From: Selaginella moellendorffii
Lineage: Eukaryota; Streptophyta; Lycopodiopsida; Selaginellales; Selaginellaceae
NCBI RefSeq assembly: GCF_000143415.4
Contig: NW_003314298.1
Span: 1,641,931-1,705,930 of the forward strand
Reading direction: 5' to 3'
Length of the DNA: 64,000 nt
Position 1 is the first letter of the stretch, and every line of letters begins with the position of its first letter. A program made the translations under genes and the position numbers. The notes under the pieces are model-generated. The model saw nothing but the letters and a program-made list of their open reading frames with translations. It was not told where the DNA came from and made no database searches. This document shows positions 60,429 through 64,000 of this stretch, one piece after another.

Positions 60429-63008
60429 CATTTTTCCTATTCAGTATTATCAGCTATAAGCCCCATTGCATCTACAATTTGTTGAAATGTGTCATAATAA
60501 ATATTGTTAACTGTCTTGAGATCTTTGAAAGACTAAGCACCTTTTTTATGGAGTAAAATAAGACATAAATGATATAGTTCAACATTAGATAGCGACACAG
60601 AATATATTCGGGGAATGACATTTCTTGTATGTCGAATTTGCCAATTATGAGTATAAGGGTTAAATGTATAATATAAAGGGATTTCAGGATATGTATATTG
60701 TCTAGCATTTGGGTCATTTATATTTAATTCAAACCATTTTGTTAACAGCATACCATTTTGAGTAGCTCTTTGAAGTGCTATTTGTTTAGAACCTTCTATA
60801 AAATAGACGTTTTGAAAATTTGGAAGATGGATAGGAAAACGAATTATAAGGGTTGAACGACCATGCATTTTAAATTTAAAAAGTCTCCATATTGCCTCTG
60901 AAGTAAATATATAACATGTATTTAAAAATGTTAAGATTTCATCCCAATTTAAAATATTATCAGGTTGTTGGGTTGTTGAATGGATTTCAATTGTAGCACA
61001 ATCATAACCTTTATAAACATATTGAAATAAATACTTAATACTTTTTATAGTAGCACAAATTTCAATATTAATATGAGCATTATATTTTTTACAAAGGTAT
61101 TTATTATAAGGCACTACCCAATGATTATCAATATAACACCCATTTTTTAGAAATGTACAGCCATTATCAGGTCTATAATAATCTGGATATCCATCAACAT
61201 TAAAAGTAGTTTCATAATTAAATTTTTTTGGATAACCTTTTGAGCAAGTGCCATTTTCCATGCAAAAACTATTAGGGTAAAGAGGCCCACATGGACCATA
61301 TATCATATGAGATATAATTATTTTAGAAATTTCAGGTTCATCTTGAGGATCAAGCAATTATGCCGTTATGTATTGGTCAATAGCATTACAGTCTTTAATC
61401 TTGTTTTCATGAGATAAAATCCCTAGAAAGTGACAATGTGGAAAGCCTCTCTTTTGAAATTCAATTACATATATAAAAGCAATACAATTTCCAAAAATAT
61501 GGTTTTTAGTAATATCATTCAAAAATTCTTTAAGCTTGATATGAAATACTCTAGAAACCAAGTCTGGACAATCCTCAGGGCTTTCATTTGGATGTAAGTT
61601 TTTAGAAATTTCTGGCCATTTGGGATTGCATGTAAAAGTAATGAAAAGATCTAGCTTTGAAAAATGAATAACTATAACCATTGCATCTTGATAATTTTGT
61701 TGCATTGCTCTAGGGCCACCCCTAAAACTTGAAGGTAAAATAGCAATCTTGCTTGGATTTATATTTTCATTAGTAGCACGGTTTGCAACATAATCCATAA
61801 GACTAGTATACATTTCAACTCGCAATTGTTTTTGATGAGTGTGATAGTAATTCAAATTATTGCTTTCAACTTTTACATAAGCATCGACAATATATTGTTG
61901 TGTGAGTTTTCCTGCATGTAAAATTTGATCAAAACCAAAGTGTATTGTGTCTCTTATAGATAAACAATATGCATAATATTGGAGCAATGTAATTCGACGT
62001 CCGAAATTAAAAATATTTTTGTGCCAACCTCTATCACCAAAAGGAAATATTAATGGGTAAACCATTGGATCACAATTATAATCAAGTGTTGAGATACATT
62101 TAGAATTGCTTGCAGTTGGATATATACAAATTTCATGACTATGTGGTGGTTCTCCATCATCACTAACAAACACAACAACAACATCATTTGTCCATGGAAC
62201 ATTATAACGTCATGGATCAGTTCCTTCAGTTTTTAATAACATGTAAACACCACATATAGGATAACCTGAAAGCGTAGTAGAACAAATTTCTTCTTGTTCC
62301 ATTTCATACATCATTTTGAGCATATGGGTTAACATGACGAAGGAGAGCATCAAGATGTTTAAATAAGTTTGTCTCACAGCTTGAATTAAAAGGGTTTTGC
62401 TTTCTTATATTTGTAGCTATTAGAGTATCAAGCATATAAAGTTGTCCATAAGTTCGATATTAACCTTTAGAAAGATGTGCTGAAACAATATTATGATATA
62501 TTTGACCATAGATTTTAAAGCAATAAGGACCATGACCTTTTACAATATCAATATTAGAAGACATAGATGCAAAAGCAAGAGCACTATTGTAATGTCTAAT
62601 ATTTGTTTTATTTTTCTTGTAAAGTGAAAGTAAATCAAATGGTAAGGGTGAAATTGGAAGTAATATAACTTGGTTATTCTGGCAACACATTGAAGAGTTT
62701 TCATCTTTAAAATGCAATGTATTATAAAAAGTACAAACAAATGATAAACTACCAATATTAAAATTTATTATATTAAAGTCATTATAAATGTTATGGCTTG
62801 CTAGTGTGGTATTCATGGGTGGAAGTGGTGGATTTAATATTGCTTGATATATGTAATTGTCATAATGACATGCATGTAAGGTTCCAGATGCTTCTGAATG
62901 TCCAACTGATTGCTGTATATAGTTATTATCATGATTAATATTTTGGTGTATAGACTCATTATCATGATTATTTTGAACAGCTATAGTATGTGTATCATGA
63001 TCAATCAT
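60429..63008 (-). pseudogene. Helitron 1 Rep part
   Basis: Stop-interrupted minus-strand frames: N-terminal region 63008-62460, Rep core 62173-61358 and 61357-60440. Core motifs: LFITFTCNPKWPEI, FQKRGFPHCHFLGIL (the HxH metal site), HMIYGPCG, YNAHINIEICATIKSIKYLF and QYVYKGYD (the catalytic tyrosine region). These define the HUH replication initiator of Helitrons. At least three in-frame stops (for example after QYITA at 61358 and after KKGA near 60533) show decay. Confidence 0.87.
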
Positions 63009-63112
63009 AGTTTCAAAGGCATCTAAATCTCCATTAGATTGTGTACTATGTCATATGGTTCTCAAAAGATGGTGGAGGCAAGGCATTTTCAGTCACTTTG
63101 ATTATAGGTTTG

Positions 63113-63113
<1 letters not shown>

Positions 63114-63150
<37 letters not shown>
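63114..63150. repeat. (TA)n tract between two Helitrons
   Basis: About 18 TA units. They supply the A/T host bases at both Helitron edges. Confidence 0.95.
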
Positions 63151-63151
<1 letters not shown>

Positions 63152-64000
63152 TAGCAATTGCCCAGCAAATGCTGGGTGGTTGGCAAATTTGATGCCATTT
63201 GAAGAGGTTTTCTAAGCTTAGCTAAGTTTGCTGTTTGATCAACTCCACAATTGAAAGACATTCTCATAACTAAATGTGTTATAAGCATTATATAAGCTAG
63301 ATTAGATAACTGTTGAGTTGCATTGCTCCATTTTGAACACAAAAAGCCCAAAGAATACTTCCAAGTCCATCTTTGGTGCAAGTGTTGGTACTTGCTCCTC
63401 AGCCTGCTAGAGAGGTTCCTGGGATGAGCGAGAAACCATTATATTGCAATGAGAGCTGCACTCAAAAAGCAATAGGATGAAAACTGTACCTCTGCCATTA
63501 GCAACTAAATAGCACATGCCATAACCAAAATGGGACAGCACCCAAGGCACACTTGTCAATGCCAGCTTTGTTGTGGTGTGCATTTGAAACTCACAACTTC
63601 ATGGTTGGATATAGAATTGTGCCATGTTTTTGTCAGTCTACTTAAGAATTTCAGCATAGACTGTATTCACAGTGTAAAAGTGTTGATCATGTGGTATAAG
63701 ATTGCCTTGAAGGGGGGTTGCAAGCACTTGAACACGAAGTTGTTCAGGTGATCTACACCTTGACAGAGCAACATAAAGTTGACCATGTGTGAAAACAGGT
63801 TGGGGGAGGTAAATGCCAACACGGTCGAAAGTTTGGCCTTGGGCTTTAGAAATAGTTAAGCAATAACCCAGACGAACTGGGAATTGTCTTCGAGACATCT
63901 TGAAAGGGATTTCAACATCAGAAGGTGTAAGGGTAATACGTGGAATAAAAACTGCGCGATCCCTTGAATTGTCCCGTGATAATTTCACAATCTAAAACGT
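63151..64000 (-). mobile_element. Helitron 2, 3' end (continues out of window)
   Basis: In element sense the end reads CCCAGCATTTGCTGGG (6-bp stem, ATTT loop), CAATTG, then CTAG, followed by host T. This is the hairpin-plus-CTRR 3' terminus of Helitrons. The helicase C-terminus lies inside at 63638-64000. Same family and orientation as Helitron 1. Confidence 0.85.
63638..64000 (-). pseudogene. Helitron 2 helicase C-terminus
   Basis: VFIPRITLTPSDVEIPFKMS, QFPVRLGYCLTISKAQGQTF, QLYVALSRCRSPEQL and a stop at 63638. Against Helitron 1, the upstream frame (VLDCEIITGQFKGSR) is shifted by one base at about 63955, so this copy also seems inactive. Confidence 0.8.

Larger units (their letters stand above)
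42721..63113 (-). mobile_element. decayed autonomous Helitron (Helitron 1), interrupted by other elements
   Basis: Minus-strand Rep and PIF1-type helicase coding remnants run from about 63008 to 42740 and are split by two LTR elements and a kinase fragment. The right (5') edge reads A/TC at 63113. The left (3') edge aligns with the hairpin-CTAG end of Helitron 2 but is degenerate: CATTTG stem remnant and CTCG at 42724-42721. The flanking bases are A (42720) and T (63114), as expected for insertion into an AT dinucleotide without target duplication. Removing the insertions leaves about 4.4 kb. Several in-frame stops show it is dead. Confidence 0.75.

Overview
The window is nuclear DNA of a land plant, most probably a spikemoss (Selaginella-like lycophyte). 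The evidence is plant-only genes (end of a chlorophyll-pathway CHLM, a thylakoid STN8-type kinase, a GAMYB-type MYB, CASP-like, tau-class GST), very small introns (about 45-60 bp) and tight gene spacing (about 60-800 bp). This is inference from gene content and style; no species marker was checked. I reassembled exons by hand from GT/GC-AG boundaries and reading phase. Every multi-exon model given with exon coordinates closes in frame, except that one donor in the MAN1-like gene was chosen by phase.

Left arm (1-34.3 kb, gene-rich): CHLM 3' end (+); SMO2 sterol oxidase (-); CUE/DUF1771/Smr protein (-); MAN1/Src1-type inner nuclear membrane protein (-); an unrecognised 230-aa gene (+); a TrpRS-like protein that has lost the synthetase signatures (-); plastid NCS1 nucleobase transporter (+); CYSTM peptide (+); HeLo-like/kinase/Ig-PH protein (+); double-WWE protein (-); GSTU (-); CASP-like (-) with a decayed relative nearby; MGST3 (+); a 2-kb AT-rich gap; adenylosuccinate synthetase (+); GAMYB-like MYB (-); a second HeLo-like/kinase/Ig-PH protein (-); XRN/Rat1 exoribonuclease (-, 21 exons); STN8 (-). 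The genes cover unrelated housekeeping, plastid, membrane and signalling roles. Two divergent pairs share 152- and 174-bp promoters.

Middle (34.3-42.7 kb): AT-rich decayed DNA with degenerate repeats, a frameshifted phospholipase A1 fragment, and a collinear, heavily eroded second copy of the XRN-STN8 pair.

Right arm (42.7-64 kb): a 20.4-kb nest of mobile elements. A decayed autonomous Helitron (about 42721-63113, minus strand) is split by two copies of one non-coding (LARD-like) LTR retrotransposon in opposite orientation: A, 43766-51042, minus, TSD GTCTC partly visible; B, 51235-58533, plus, TSD TATAG. It is also split by a 1.3-kb intron-bearing fragment of a PTI1-like kinase gene (59120-60428). 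The only assembly gap (100 N) lies at the hinge of the inverted LTR pair. The interrupted helicase reading frame suggests only about 20-30 bp are really missing. A second Helitron of the same family begins at 63151, across a (TA)n tract, and runs out of the window.

Best candidates for something undescribed: the two kinases that combine an MLKL/HeLo-like N-terminus with an AIR9/SCAB-like Ig-PH tail; the catalytically stripped TrpRS paralogue; and the nested LARD/Helitron structure with a phased G-box array in every LTR.
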